A DNA stretch of 64,000 nt from Pedobacter cryoconitis (GTDB lineage Bacteria > Bacteroidota > Bacteroidia > Sphingobacteriales > Sphingobacteriaceae). A program made the position numbers and the translations under genes. The notes below the pieces were generated by a model that saw only the letters and a list, made by a program, of their open reading frames with translations, did no database searches and was not told the DNA's origin. The DNA lies in contig JAAAFW010000006.1 of assembly GCA_019352875.1 (NCBI GenBank), forward strand, positions 28,917 through 92,916, in the 5' to 3' direction. This document shows positions 1-8,305 of the stretch, piece by piece (within the stretch, counting starts at the first letter, position 1; each line of letters begins with the position of its first letter).

Positions 1-1248
1 TTGGGCGAAATCAATACTGAATTCGACAAAACGCAGGGCATCGTCATCCCATACCGCGGTATTGCCTGAGGTCTGATAAGCCACATGCACATCATGCTGC
101 TGGTCTACCAGGCGGATGAAAGTTCCGCCCATGGAGATTACATCATCATCGGGGTGTGGGGAGAAGATTACTACCCTTTTATGTGCCGGTTCGGCTCTTT
201 CAGGACGTTGTGAATCATCAGCCTGTGGTTTGCCTCCCGGCCATCCGGTAATGGTATGCTGGAGCTTATTGAAAATATGGATATTAATCTGGTATACCGG
301 TCCTTTTTCCAGGGCAAGCTGGGCCATGCCATTATTATTGAAATCGTCTTCGGTTAGTTTGAGAATAGGTTTGCTCAGCGTATTGGCGAGCCAGATGACT
401 GCTTTACGGGTTAGTTTTTCATCCCAGAGGCAGTCTTTAACCAGCCATGGGGTGTCAAAACGGGTGAGCAGCGATGCTGCATCCTGGTCCAGGATGAACT
501 CTACGTTATCCGAAAGCTGTAGATAGGTAGCAGGAACATCACTGGAGATCTCACCTTCGACAGCTTTTTTAATGATGGAAGCTTTTTTCTGATTCCAGGC
601 CATCAGAATAATCTCGCGGGCTTTGAAAATGGTTCCTATGCCCATGGTAATGGCTTTGGCTGGTACGAAAGCTTTCCCACCAAAATCTCTGGCGGCATCT
701 CTTCGTGTCAGGTCATCCAGTGTCACCAGTCTGGTTCCTGAATTGGGTGCAGATCCCGGCTCATTGAAACCGATGTGACCTGTACGGCCAATTCCCAGAA
801 TCTGAATATCGAGTCCTCCATATTCACCAATACGGCGTTCATAATTCAGGCAGAAGGCGGGGATTTCTTCCAGTGGGAGTGTGCCGTCAGGAATATGAAT
901 ATTTTCTGCCGGAATATCGATATGGTTAAAGAGGTTTTCCTTCATGAAGGTGACATAACTCTGAGCTGCATCAGGCTGCATGGGATAATACTCATCCAGG
1001 TTAAAGCTAACTACATTGTAGAAACTCAGGTTCTCTTCGCGGTGCATCCGCACGAGTTCTGCATATACGGCGACAGGGGTTGCGCCGGTGGCCAGTCCGA
1101 TTACGGCCTTTTCCTGCCTTTCCTGTTTGTCGCGGATGATTCCGGCAATACGCCTGGCAACGTTGACAGATGCAGTTGCCGGATTATCAAATACAGAAAC
1201 GGGCAGTTTTTCGAAACGCGTTTCTTCCAGAAGATTTAATCTTGCCAT
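1..1248 (-). CDS. nagB: Glucosamine-6-phosphate deaminase fused to PIG-L deacetylase domain (3' end cut by window edge)
   Basis: Reading the minus strand from the ATG at 1248 gives 416 uninterrupted codons that run off the window at base 1, so the C-terminus is missing. The N-terminal part is NagB-like: it has ATGATP near residue 50, SFNLDEYYP with the catalytic Asp, and GIGRTGHIGFNEPG. NagB converts glucosamine-6-phosphate to fructose-6-phosphate and ammonia. From about residue 365 there is FSPHPDDDVISMGG, the metal-binding signature of PIG-L/LmbE-type N-deacetylases. Canonical NagB is about 260 residues; this long two-domain form is known in Bacteroidota and could act on an N-acetylated sugar, which is inference. 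No clear promoter was found in the 180 bases upstream. Confidence 0.93.
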   Translation of the reverse strand, partial: MARLNLLEETRFEKLPVSVFDNPATASVNVARRIAGIIRDKQERQEKAVIGLATGATPVAVYAELVRMHREENLSFYNVVSFNLDEYYPMQPDAAQSYVTFMKENLFNHIDIPAENIHIPDGTLPLEEIPAFCLNYERRIGEYGGLDIQILGIGRTGHIGFNEPGSAPNSGTRLVTLDDLTRRDAARDFGGKAFVPAKAITMGIGTIFKAREIILMAWNQKKASIIKKAVEGEISSDVPATYLQLSDNVEFILDQDAASLLTRFDTPWLVKDCLWDEKLTRKAVIWLANTLSKPILKLTEDDFNNNGMAQLALEKGPVYQINIHIFNKLQHTITGWPGGKPQADDSQRPERAEPAHKRVVIFSPHPDDDVISMGGTFIRLVDQQHDVHVAYQTSGNTAVWDDDALRFVEFSIDFAQ

Positions 1249-1406
1249 TCTATAGATTTGGTTTTTAATGGTTTAAGGAACCTGAAAATATAAAATATAT
1301 TTGATGTTTAACACCTCAAAATGCAAATGAACAGAACTGGATAGGTGTCCGTGTATGAATATTGAGTTCCCGGTCTAATGGATGGGGGATGTGCTGTTTT
1401 TTTTTC

Positions 1407-1414
1407 TATTTTTG
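1407..1414 (+). promoter_or_regulatory. -7 element (TATTTTTG) for the small gene at 1431
   Basis: TATTTTTG fits the Bacteroidota -7 consensus TAnnTTTG. It sits 17 bases before the ATG at 1431, inside the region that an upstream start at 1362 would translate. It therefore supports the downstream start. No convincing -33 TTTG was seen. Another TATATTTG at 1296-1303 could be a second site. Confidence 0.4.
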
Positions 1415-1430
1415 CAGCAAAGAAATTATT

Positions 1431-1646
1431 ATGGCAAGCTTTACATTCACTCCTGAAAGTGCAGAAAGAGTTAAAATCAAAGTACTCAGAAAATACAGAG
1501 ATCTGGCTAAAGAAAATTTACAATTTGTTCCCGGACAGGAAGAGCAGTTAGTAGAACAACTGATGGAACTGTTAAAAAGAGATCGTGCGTATGTAGAATT
1601 CACAATCAAAAAAGGACTGGCAGACCCGGAAGGTAACCGTCTTTAA
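1431..1646 (+). CDS. Small uncharacterised protein (71 aa)
   Basis: Not recognised. The 71-residue product starts MASFTFTPESAERV and is rich in Lys, Arg and Glu. It looks helical, with no membrane segment, signal peptide or Cys, so it is probably cytoplasmic. The reading frame extends upstream to 1362, but that extension is Cys/Phe-rich and covers a -7 promoter element, so the ATG at 1431 is preferred. It converges on the ferredoxin gene, with a shared hairpin terminator between them. The sequence composition looks like a real gene, but no function can be assigned. Confidence 0.75.
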   Translation: MASFTFTPESAERVKIKVLRKYRDLAKENLQFVPGQEEQLVEQLMELLKRDRAYVEFTIKKGLADPEGNRL

Positions 1647-1676
1647 TCATATATGACCGGCATAACCGGTTAAAAA

Positions 1677-1710
1677 GAAAGCCCCTGCATATGTTAATGC
1701 AGGGGCTTTC
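1677..1710. terminator. Bidirectional terminator
   Basis: A perfect 14-base-pair stem (1677-1690 with 1697-1710) with a 6-base loop lies between convergent genes ending at 1646 (+) and 1732 (-). The stem ends are A/T-rich, so either transcript could form it. Confidence 0.8.
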
Positions 1711-1731
1711 CAATCTTTATAATTTCGTGGG

Positions 1732-2058
1732 CTAGGTGCCGTGTAATTTAACTATCAGGCCGTCCATTGCAGGATTAAGCTGCAGCTGACAGGCCAGCCT
1801 TGAATTGGGCAGAAGATCTGGTAAAGTATCCAGCATGGCGTACTCGTCATCTGTCATTTCATTCAGCTTTTCTTCACCTTCCAGCACGTCTACACAACAA
1901 GTTGCGCACAGCGCCATTCCGCCACAAGTGGCAAGGATATCATATTCACACGCTTTTAAATATTCCATCAGGCTTAATCCCATATCAACCGGAGCTTCCA
2001 GAGAGGTAAGGGTGCCGTCAGGATTTTGTACGTGTACTGTTATATTATTTTCTTCCAT
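1732..2058 (-). CDS. 2Fe-2S ferredoxin (adrenodoxin type)
   Basis: This is a 108-residue electron carrier. Cluster ligands are visible as C45, C51 and C54 in ATCGGMALCATC, with C90 in SRLACQL, the spacing of vertebrate-adrenodoxin/bacterial ISC-type ferredoxins. An extra Cys at 55 is adjacent to the third ligand. It starts 3 bases after the stop codon of the ferredoxin reductase gene (upstream on this strand), so the two are almost certainly co-transcribed redox partners. The acidic stretch after the cluster loop would suit docking to the reductase. The electron acceptor is unknown. Confidence 0.9.
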   Translation of the reverse strand: MEENNITVHVQNPDGTLTSLEAPVDMGLSLMEYLKACEYDILATCGGMALCATCCVDVLEGEEKLNEMTDDEYAMLDTLPDLLPNSRLACQLQLNPAMDGLIVKLHGT

Positions 2059-2061
2059 TTT

Positions 2062-3072
2062 TTAAAATTCAGCAACGCCGTTCACAGTAGTATATTTCAT
2101 AGTGTATTTTACACCAGGGTTCATATACTGATAAGCGCTGTGGCTCATTAAAGCAGCCTCATGAAATCCGCAAAGGATCAGTTTTAATTTATTTTTATAA
2201 GTATTGATGTCACCAATAGCGTAAATACCTTCAATATTTGTAGAGTAATCTTCCGTATTCACTTCGATTGCACTTTTGCTGATATTCAGGTTCCATTGCT
2301 CGATCGGGCCTAATTTAGGACTTAATCCGAATAAAGGGATCAAATGATCTGCATTAATATTAGTAACTTCAAGACTGCGGTTGTGTACAACTTCAACTGT
2401 TTCCAGTTTACCGTTTCCAGAAACAGAGTTCAGGTTACTGTTCAGGATCAGATTAATCTTACCGCTGTCAGCAAGTTCCATTACTTTATTCACGGAATCA
2501 GGAGCACCACGGAAGCTTTCGCTGCGGTGTACCAGGGTCAGTTCGTCAACTACGTCAGCAAGGAAAATAGTCCAGTCCAGTGCTGAGTCACCACCACCGG
2601 CGATAACCATTTTCTGTCCTCTGTATTTTTCAGGATCAAGGATCATATAATTTACTCCACGACCATTTTCGAATTGTTCCAGTCCGGCAACAGCAGGCTT
2701 ACGAGGCTCAAAGCAACCTAGACCACCAGCTATAACTACAACTTTAGATTCAATAACTGTACCCATGTTGGTTGTCAGTACGAAATCTGCTTCACCACGT
2801 TTTTCCAGACTTTCAATACGCTCACCTAAAGTGAAACCAGGGTGGAAGGGTTTTGCCTGTTCCATCAGGTTGTCAACCAGTTCCTGCGCCAAAACACTTG
2901 GATAACCTGGGATATCATATATAGGTTTTTTAGGATAAATTTCTGAAAGCTGTCCGCCTACCTGAGGAAGATAATCAATTAAATGACAACGCATTTTTAA
3001 TAAACCTGCTTCGAATATGGCGAATAAACCTACGGGGCCTGCGCCAATGATGGCTATATCTGTAGAAATCAT
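2062..3072 (-). CDS. Ferredoxin--NADP(+) reductase, thioredoxin-reductase-like type
   Basis: A 336-residue FAD/NAD(P) flavoprotein that passes electrons between NADPH and ferredoxin. The FAD-binding GAGPVGLF lies at residues 11-18 and GGQLSEIYPKKPIYDIPGYP follows near residue 40. A second Rossmann motif, IAGGGDSALDW, occurs near residue 157, and YAIGDINTY near residue 285 completes FAD binding. It lacks the CxxC redox pair of true thioredoxin reductase, which is the hallmark of TrxR-like FNRs. It is followed directly by the ferredoxin gene, which supports the assignment. A TAAATTCG near the start on this strand is a one-mismatch -7 candidate. Confidence 0.93.
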   Translation of the reverse strand: MISTDIAIIGAGPVGLFAIFEAGLLKMRCHLIDYLPQVGGQLSEIYPKKPIYDIPGYPSVLAQELVDNLMEQAKPFHPGFTLGERIESLEKRGEADFVLTTNMGTVIESKVVVIAGGLGCFEPRKPAVAGLEQFENGRGVNYMILDPEKYRGQKMVIAGGGDSALDWTIFLADVVDELTLVHRSESFRGAPDSVNKVMELADSGKINLILNSNLNSVSGNGKLETVEVVHNRSLEVTNINADHLIPLFGLSPKLGPIEQWNLNISKSAIEVNTEDYSTNIEGIYAIGDINTYKNKLKLILCGFHEAALMSHSAYQYMNPGVKYTMKYTTVNGVAEF

Positions 3073-3256
3073 GTATTTAAATTTGTGGCGAATTTACGAA
3101 AATTGTTTGTAATGATTCTATATTGTATGGATTTGGTGGTAAATATAAGGTCCTTTTTGTAAACCTGACCAAAATGATCGTATTAATCGTCAAATAGCTG
3201 CCATTATTCGGGAATAAGAGAAAATAATTTTTTATTCAAAAAAGCATAATCGTTGG

Positions 3257-3264
3257 TATCTTTG
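3257..3264 (+). promoter_or_regulatory. -7 element (TATCTTTG) upstream of lpxH
   Basis: TATCTTTG is an exact TAnnTTTG match ending only 8 bases before the lpxH ATG at 3273. Transcription would start at about 3269-3272, leaving almost no leader. No matching -33 element is visible at the expected distance. Confidence 0.5.
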
Positions 3265-3272
3265 ACCTATTG

Positions 3273-4067
3273 ATGGCAAAAAATATATATTTCGCTTCAG
3301 ATTTCCACCTGGGCTCACCTAATCATAAAGAAAGCCGGATCCGTGAAGATCGGATTGTCCGCTGGCTGAACAGTATTGAATCTGACTGTTCGGAGCTATT
3401 TCTGATGGGAGATATCTTTGATTTCTGGTTTGAGTATAAAACAGTAGTTCCCAAAGGATTTATCAGACTGCAGGGAAAACTTGCGATGATGTCAGATTCA
3501 GGTATCAAAATATACTTCTTTAAGGGCAACCACGATATGTGGGTAGAAGATTATTTCACTCTTGAAATGGGCATTGCTATTATCAGCGATGAAATGGAGA
3601 TGGAAAGGGGAGGTAAGAAATTTTATCTGCATCATGGTGATGGCTTGGGGCCCGGAGATGCAAACTACAGGATGCTGCGAAAAATATTCCGAAACCCGGT
3701 CTGCCGCTGGCTTTTCTCCATATTGCCACCAAGAATCGGACTTGGAATAGCCACAGGATGGTCCAGCCAGAGTCGAATTGTAAATACGCGGGTCGAAGAA
3801 GTTTATCTGGGTGCAGAAAATGAATGGCTGGCTGTACATTCAAGAGAAGTTCTGCAGAAAAAGCATTATGACTATTTTATTTATGGGCATAGACATCTGC
3901 CTTTGAATATAAAACTTGCAGAGAACAGCCGTTATATAAACATAGGCGAATGGTTTACCTTCAATTCCTATGGCGTATTTGATGGAGAAGAGCTCCGTCT
4001 GGAGTTTTTTGAGCCAAGAGACCAGGAGCATCTCGCTGAGCTCCATGAAAAAGCAAATAAAAATTAG
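3273..4067 (+). CDS. lpxH: UDP-2,3-diacylglucosamine diphosphatase LpxH-type metallophosphoesterase
   Basis: The 264-residue product is a calcineurin-like phosphoesterase. Metal-binding motifs appear in order: DFHLG (residues 10-14), GDIFDFWFE (about 45), KGNHDMW (about 85), HGDGLGPGD (about 120) and GHRHLPL (about 205). LpxH cleaves UDP-2,3-diacylglucosamine to lipid X in lipid A biosynthesis, at the inner face of the inner membrane. A TTG at 3270 is in frame immediately before the ATG; the ATG at 3273 is chosen. prfA follows on the same strand 133 bases downstream, after a TAATTTTG -7-like sequence at 4079-4086. Confidence 0.9.
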   Translation: MAKNIYFASDFHLGSPNHKESRIREDRIVRWLNSIESDCSELFLMGDIFDFWFEYKTVVPKGFIRLQGKLAMMSDSGIKIYFFKGNHDMWVEDYFTLEMGIAIISDEMEMERGGKKFYLHHGDGLGPGDANYRMLRKIFRNPVCRWLFSILPPRIGLGIATGWSSQSRIVNTRVEEVYLGAENEWLAVHSREVLQKKHYDYFIYGHRHLPLNIKLAENSRYINIGEWFTFNSYGVFDGEELRLEFFEPRDQEHLAELHEKANKN

Positions 4068-4200
4068 ATGATTTTGTTTAATTTTGTAATCCTATAAAAA
4101 TCAATTGTCTATCCAATAATAATACTGGTTTTCCTAAAAGATACGATCTTATTAAACCGGTAAGAATGGAATTAGGCAATTATCTGCTGAATAAAATATT

Positions 4201-5274
4201 ATGTTAGAAAAATTAGAAGCTATAAAAACCCGCTGGGAGGATGTTGAAGAACAATTAAGCAATCCTGACACCATGCAGGATATGAAGCGGTTCGCCCAGC
4301 TTAACAAAGAATATAAAGACCTGACCAAAATTGTAGAGGAATATAAAGTCTACAAAAACATCATGAGCAATATCGACGCTAATAAAGAGATCCTCACTAC
4401 GGAGAAAGATGCTGAGATGCGTGATATGGCCAAAGAGGAATTGGATATTCTGCTTAAACAACAGGAAGAATTGGAAGAACGTGTTCGTTTAATGTTAATA
4501 CCAGTTGATCCGGAAGACGCTAAAAATGCCGTGTTTGAGATTCGTGGCGGTACAGGTGGAGATGAGGCAGCATTATTTGCAGGTGATTTATACCGCATGT
4601 ATAGCAGATTCTTTGAACAAAAAAGATGGAAAGTAGAAGTTGTAGACGTTACAGAGGGTACTGCAGGTGGCTATAAAGAGGTTATCATGAAAGTATCCGG
4701 TGAAGATGTCTACGGTCAGCTTAAATACGAATCAGGAGTTCACCGTGTACAGCGTGTTCCGGATACAGAGACACAGGGACGCGTGCATACATCAGCAGCA
4801 TCGGTTGCTGTATTGCCTGAGGCAGAAGAAATTGATTTCTATCTGAACCCGGCAGATATAGATCTGCAGACATCACGTTCAGGTGGTGCAGGTGGACAAA
4901 ATGTAAATAAAGTAGAAACGAAAGTACAGTTAACACACAGACCTTCAGGGCTGGTTGTAGTTTGTCAGCAGGAACGTTCTCAGCTGGGTAACCGTGAGAT
5001 TGCAATGGAGATGTTGAGAAGTAAGCTATATGATATCGAATTGCAGAAAAGAAATGGTGATATCGCGTCCAGAAGGAAGACGATGGTATCCACAGGTGAC
5101 CGTTCAGCAAAGATCAGAACCTACAATTATCCACAGGGAAGGGTAACCGATCACCGTATTGGTTTAACTTTGTATAACCTGAATGGTGTAATGGATGGCG
5201 GTGTTCAGGAGCTAATAGACGCTTTACAGTTTGCTGAAAATGCAGAAAAGATGAAAGAGGGTTCTGTAGCTTAA
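4201..5274 (+). CDS. prfA: Peptide chain release factor 1
   Basis: A 357-residue class I release factor, of normal length. The stop-codon-reading PxT motif is PDT in [16 protein letters not shown] near residue 184, which marks RF1 (UAA/UAG) rather than RF2, whose motif is SPF. The catalytic GGQ lies in [16 protein letters not shown] near residue 231 and hydrolyses peptidyl-tRNA in the ribosomal peptidyl-transferase centre. The Gln is the usual target of PrmC methylation, a gene not present in this window. The next feature downstream is a tRNA gene with its own promoter. Confidence 0.97.
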   Translation: MLEKLEAIKTRWEDVEEQLSNPDTMQDMKRFAQLNKEYKDLTKIVEEYKVYKNIMSNIDANKEILTTEKDAEMRDMAKEELDILLKQQEELEERVRLMLIPVDPEDAKNAVFEIRGGTGGDEAALFAGDLYRMYSRFFEQKRWKVEVVDVTEGTAGGYKEVIMKVSGEDVYGQLKYESGVHRVQRVPDTETQGRVHTSAASVAVLPEAEEIDFYLNPADIDLQTSRSGGAGGQNVNKVETKVQLTHRPSGLVVVCQQERSQLGNREIAMEMLRSKLYDIELQKRNGDIASRRKTMVSTGDRSAKIRTYNYPQGRVTDHRIGLTLYNLNGVMDGGVQELIDALQFAENAEKMKEGSVA

Positions 5275-5313
5275 TTAGTTAACTATTTTTTCAAAAATAA
5301 TTGAAATACTAAT

Positions 5314-5343
5314 TTTGAAATGCAATTATCATTCCTATATTTG
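5314..5343 (+). promoter_or_regulatory. Promoter of the first tRNA-Asp gene
   Basis: TTTG at 5314-5317 and TATATTTG at 5336-5343 are separated by 18 bases, close to the Bacteroidota -33/-7 arrangement. The -7 element ends 19 bases before the tRNA 5' end. Confidence 0.65.
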
Positions 5344-5362
5344 CATTCCCGAAAGGGAGAAC

Positions 5363-5436
5363 GGACCGGTAGTTCAGCTGGTTAGAATGCCGCCCTGTCA
5401 CGGCGGAGGTCGCGGGTTCGAGTCCCGTCCGGTCCG
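5363..5436 (+). tRNA. tRNA-Asp (GTC)
   Basis: A full cloverleaf can be folded. The acceptor stem GGACCGG/CCGGTCC occupies 5363-5369 and 5429-5435, and the discriminator G at 5436 is the expected Asp identity base. The anticodon stem CCGCC/GGCGG is at 5390-5394 and 5402-5406, with anticodon GTC at 5397-5399. The T-loop GGTTCGAGTCC is intact. CCA is not encoded, so it must be added by nucleotidyltransferase. It is identical to the copy at 6323. Confidence 0.98.
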
Positions 5437-5437
5437 C

Positions 5438-5471
5438 AAAAGCCTTAACTTGAAAAAGTTGAGGCTTTTTT
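5438..5471. terminator. tRNA-Asp terminator
   Basis: A 14-pair stem (one G-T wobble) closed by a GAAA tetraloop, followed by a T run, starts one base after the tRNA. It may also terminate the convergent acetyltransferase gene ending at 5473. Confidence 0.8.
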
Positions 5472-5472
5472 G

Positions 5473-5988
5473 TTATAACACCTTTTTCATCATGATGTCG
5501 GTTTGCTCATCATTACCTAATTTAAAAATGTGTTTGTCAAACGCTATGAATCCATTTTTCTTGTAAAAGCTAATCGCTTTCTGATTTTCTTCCCATACCC
5601 CTAACCAGATATATTCGGCAGAGGCTTCTGTTGCGACCGCCATTGCCTTCGCATATAAAAGTTGACCAACTTTTTTGCCATGATACTCCTGCAATACATA
5701 GATCCGTTCAATCTCAAGTGCTTTATCATCTTTAATTTCCGTTTGAGACTGCCCGAAATTTAATTTTAGATATCCGATAATTTGATTCTCAAGTACTGCG
5801 AAGTAAAACTGGGATTCACTATTAAGTTCCTCAGTCATTTTCCCGGATGAAAAACTTTCTTCAAGATATTTGTCCATATCCTCTTGGCCATTGGTTGCTG
5901 AAAAAGTTTGAGAAAAAGTATCTCGGCCAATTTTCTGCAATTGACTGAGGTCATTGATTGTTGCTTTTTTGATATTTATATTTTCCAT
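5473..5988 (-). CDS. GNAT N-acetyltransferase, PaiA-like (spermidine/spermine acetyltransferase family)
   Basis: The 171-residue product has the layout and length of Bacillus PaiA. It opens IKKATINDLSQLQKIGRDTF, then has LEIERIYVLQEYHGKKVGQLL (acetyl-CoA-binding motif A, about residues 92-112) and YIWLGVWEENQKAISFYKKNGF (about 126-147). It ends EQTDIMMKKVL, also typical of PaiA. PaiA acetylates polyamines; the substrate here is inferred from overall resemblance only. The gene lies alone between two tRNA-Asp genes that are transcribed in the opposite direction. Confidence 0.82.
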   Translation of the reverse strand: MENINIKKATINDLSQLQKIGRDTFSQTFSATNGQEDMDKYLEESFSSGKMTEELNSESQFYFAVLENQIIGYLKLNFGQSQTEIKDDKALEIERIYVLQEYHGKKVGQLLYAKAMAVATEASAEYIWLGVWEENQKAISFYKKNGFIAFDKHIFKLGNDEQTDIMMKKVL

Positions 5989-6322
5989 GAGTATATTTTG
6001 TTTTTATGACGCCACTTCCGTGATGTTTACATTCTTTGTAACACTAATGCAAAAGTATTCATCTGTATTGAATTTAGATTTTACATATGTTAATTAATCA
6101 ATATCAATAAGGCTATTATATATGATCAGAATCATTCTGACTCTTTTTTGTAATTATGTTCATTATTTGCGCCCTGAAAGGAAAAAAATAATTGCTCATT
6201 TTCAATGGATTATAAGGAATGTTTGAAATAGGTGCATTTTAAAGCTGTTTTTAGAATATTTACCAATATCTTCGCAACACGATACGAATCAAAAGCATTT
6301 ATGCCCGTTCGCTATTGAAAAC
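5989..6322. other. Intergenic region with one perfect palindrome
   Basis: These 334 bases are AT-rich and contain no open frame longer than a few codons. They hold a 7-1-7 palindrome at 6126-6140 (listed separately) and a TATCTTCG -7-like element at 6267-6274, 48 bases before the second tRNA-Asp. Nothing else was recognised. Confidence 0.6.
6126..6140. promoter_or_regulatory. Perfect 7-1-7 palindrome, Fur-family-like operator candidate
   Basis: TCAGAAT-C-ATTCTGA is a perfect inverted repeat with a single central base, the geometry of Fur/PerR-family sites. It is 137 bases upstream of the acetyltransferase start and 182 bases upstream of the second tRNA. It resembles the site at 29346 (TTAGAAT-G-ATTATAT). 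Regulator and target are unknown. Confidence 0.4.
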
Positions 6323-6396
6323 GGACCGGTAGTTCAGCTGGTTAGAATGCCGCCCTGTCACGGCGGAGGTCGCGGGTTCGAGTCCCGTCCGGTCCG
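6323..6396 (+). tRNA. tRNA-Asp (GTC), second copy
   Basis: Identical base for base to the copy at 5363-5436 and offset by exactly 960 bases. Anticodon GTC is at 6357-6359 and the discriminator is G at 6396. CCA is not encoded. Identity between the two loci stops within a few bases of the gene ends, so only the gene itself is conserved. Confidence 0.98.
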
Positions 6397-6416
6397 CTGG
6401 TAATTACTACAATATT

Positions 6417-6453
6417 AAAGAGCCTGTTTTCCTACGAAAACAGGCTCTTTTTT
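6417..6453. terminator. Terminator after second tRNA-Asp
   Basis: A perfect 14-pair stem (6417-6430 with 6437-6450), 6-base loop and T run. It sits between the tRNA and the convergent response regulator ending at 6492. Confidence 0.85.
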
Positions 6454-6491
6454 GTATACACCAGATGTACATAAGCCTGAACTTCTATATC

Positions 6492-7244
6492 TCAAGACCA
6501 GTTTTTCAGCAATGCAGTAAATCCTTCCTTGTATTGGTCGGTTACTGGTATTGTTGTATTTCCGATTTGCACCGAATTCTTGGTGACCGATTTAATCTGA
6601 TCAACCGCGACAATAAATGAACGGTGAATTCTTAAAAAGGATAAACCGCCTAATTTTTCTTCGAGACCTTTCAGACTGGTAAGCGTAAGCAGTGGTTTAT
6701 CCTGACTCTTCAAAAACAGCTTTACATAGTCTTTTAGCCCTTCAATATATAAGATGTCTCCGGTGTCCACTTTTACCAGCTGATAGTCAACCTTGAGATA
6801 CAGATAGTTTTTTTCGGGCTGTCTGACGTTGTTTATTGTACTTGCAGTATTCAGGGAATGCTCAAGCATGATAAAGTAATCATATGCACGGGTTGCTGCT
6901 TTAGAAAAATCGACAAAATTGAATGGTTTCAGCAGGTAATCCAATGCATCCACTTTAAATCCTTCAACAGCATACTGATCGTAGGCTGTCGTAAAAATAA
7001 TTCTCAGGTTCTTCTTTTTTCCGGTTTGCTCGACGATCCTTGCCAGTTCTATACCGCTGAGGTCTGCCATCCGGATATCCAGAAATATCAGCTGTATCTC
7101 CGGTTGCTCATGAATTGCTTTCAGCGCTTCCACGCCATTTGTGTACTCACCACTCAGGTGCAGGAAAGGTGTCTGTTTAATATACGAAGTGATCAGGCTC
7201 AAAGCAAAAGGCTCATCATCAACAGCTATACAATTAATTCTCAT
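6492..7244 (-). CDS. LytTR-type DNA-binding response regulator
   Basis: A 250-residue response regulator. The receiver domain has the acidic pair D9/D10 and the phospho-acceptor D56 in LIFLDIRM, and ends with a switch region DYLLKPFNF. After a linker, a LytTR domain follows (about 145-245), with YIEGLKDYVKLFL and FLRIHRSFIV, the usual LytR/AlgR signatures. Its start overlaps the histidine kinase stop by four bases (ATGA at 7241-7244), so the pair is translationally coupled. The likely target is the divergent outer-membrane protein gene or the pair itself, which is inference from position. Confidence 0.93.
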   Translation of the reverse strand: MRINCIAVDDEPFALSLITSYIKQTPFLHLSGEYTNGVEALKAIHEQPEIQLIFLDIRMADLSGIELARIVEQTGKKKNLRIIFTTAYDQYAVEGFKVDALDYLLKPFNFVDFSKAATRAYDYFIMLEHSLNTASTINNVRQPEKNYLYLKVDYQLVKVDTGDILYIEGLKDYVKLFLKSQDKPLLTLTSLKGLEEKLGGLSFLRIHRSFIVAVDQIKSVTKNSVQIGNTTIPVTDQYKEGFTALLKNWS

Positions 7245-8305
7245 TTAAAATCCAGTGTTAAAGTAACCGTATATTCCCTGGTCGTGGTATTATTCTCTGC
7301 ATTCAAGGTATACTTGCCGGGGTACAGGAGGTCCAGTCGTCTTTTGGTATTGACTATCCCGATGCCATTGCTCTCTTCCAGATGCTTTCTCTCCTCAAAA
7401 ACAGAATTTTTAATCTCGATAATAGTTGTTTGCTCAGACTGGGATATATCAATATAGACATAACTTGGATGAAGTGTGCTGATCCCATGTTTAAATGCAT
7501 TTTCGATAAATGGCAGCAGCAGCATTGGCGCCACATCGTAATTTTTCATATTGGCCTGTTTCTCAAAAATGATCTGTACATCACCCGCAAGCCTTAGCTT
7601 CATCAGGGTAATATAGTCTTCAGCAAATTTGATCTCATTATTCAGATTTGTCAGGTCATTCTTAGTGTCATAGATGACATATCGCATCATATGAGACAAT
7701 GTATAGATCGCATCCTTCGCAGTGCCGGTGTTGCTATCCGTGAGGGCGTAAATCGTATGAAGCGTATTGAAGAAAAAATGCGGGTTAATCTGTGCCTTTA
7801 AGAACGAAAGCTCGGAAATAATCTTTTCACGTTCTGTCACTTGGAAAGCCAGTTGATCGGTCTGCATTTTTTTGGAGAGAGAAACTACTGTACTTATTCC
7901 GTAGACGACCATGGCGGTAATGATATTAATATAGTTTCCTGTATGATCGTCCTTATTCGAAGGCTTGTGTCCGATTGAGCTGAAGAGTTTTTCCATAGCT
8001 TGCGGCAAGCCTAATAACCTGTCTACCCAATTACTGAAAAAGACGACTGCAAACAAAGTGAAGATGACCAGTATAACGAAGAGCCCTATTTTGTGTTTGT
8101 ATAATAGTTTAGGGGTGAAATAAAAGAAATTGGCATAAAACAGACCGGCCCATACCAGATAGATTAGAATTTGTTTTACCCAAAACTCCTGGGGTAGTTT
8201 AATTGGCCAGGTGAGCGGGAAGAACATTAATGCAAGCCCGGCCGCACCTATAAAGTAGTGTATGGATGGAAGTTTTCTCATGATGCCTTTATCTGCTTTA
8301 CTCAT
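7241..8305 (-). CDS. Sensor histidine kinase, LytS/YpdA-like (His_kinase family)
   Basis: An inner-membrane sensor with four hydrophobic segments in the N-terminal 140 residues. The dimerisation/phosphoacceptor motif follows in KAQINPHFFFNTLH, and a C-terminal HATPase contains PMLLLPFIENAFKHGIS. This is the compact kinase class that pairs with LytTR regulators, and the partner gene overlaps its stop codon. The start is ambiguous: an in-frame ATG at 8314 overlaps a near-consensus -7 element (CATATTTG on this strand, 8319-8312). The ATG at 8305 is chosen; 8281 is also possible. The signal is not evident from sequence. Confidence 0.9.
   Translation of the reverse strand: MSKADKGIMRKLPSIHYFIGAAGLALMFFPLTWPIKLPQEFWVKQILIYLVWAGLFYANFFYFTPKLLYKHKIGLFVILVIFTLFAVVFFSNWVDRLLGLPQAMEKLFSSIGHKPSNKDDHTGNYINIITAMVVYGISTVVSLSKKMQTDQLAFQVTEREKIISELSFLKAQINPHFFFNTLHTIYALTDSNTGTAKDAIYTLSHMMRYVIYDTKNDLTNLNNEIKFAEDYITLMKLRLAGDVQIIFEKQANMKNYDVAPMLLLPFIENAFKHGISTLHPSYVYIDISQSEQTTIIEIKNSVFEERKHLEESNGIGIVNTKRRLDLLYPGKYTLNAENNTTTREYTVTLTLDFK

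Noticed and set aside
775..1239. Plus-strand frame within the nagB region
   Set aside because: It is antisense to the long minus-strand NagB/PIG-L frame, which has clear catalytic motifs.
5315..5566. Open frame covering the first tRNA-Asp
   Set aside because: It runs through the tRNA, its terminator and into the opposite-strand acetyltransferase gene.
5363..6396. Mobile element bounded by tRNA-Asp direct repeats
   Set aside because: Both copies are complete tRNAs with own terminators, and the interval holds only an ordinary GNAT gene with no integrase or recombinase.
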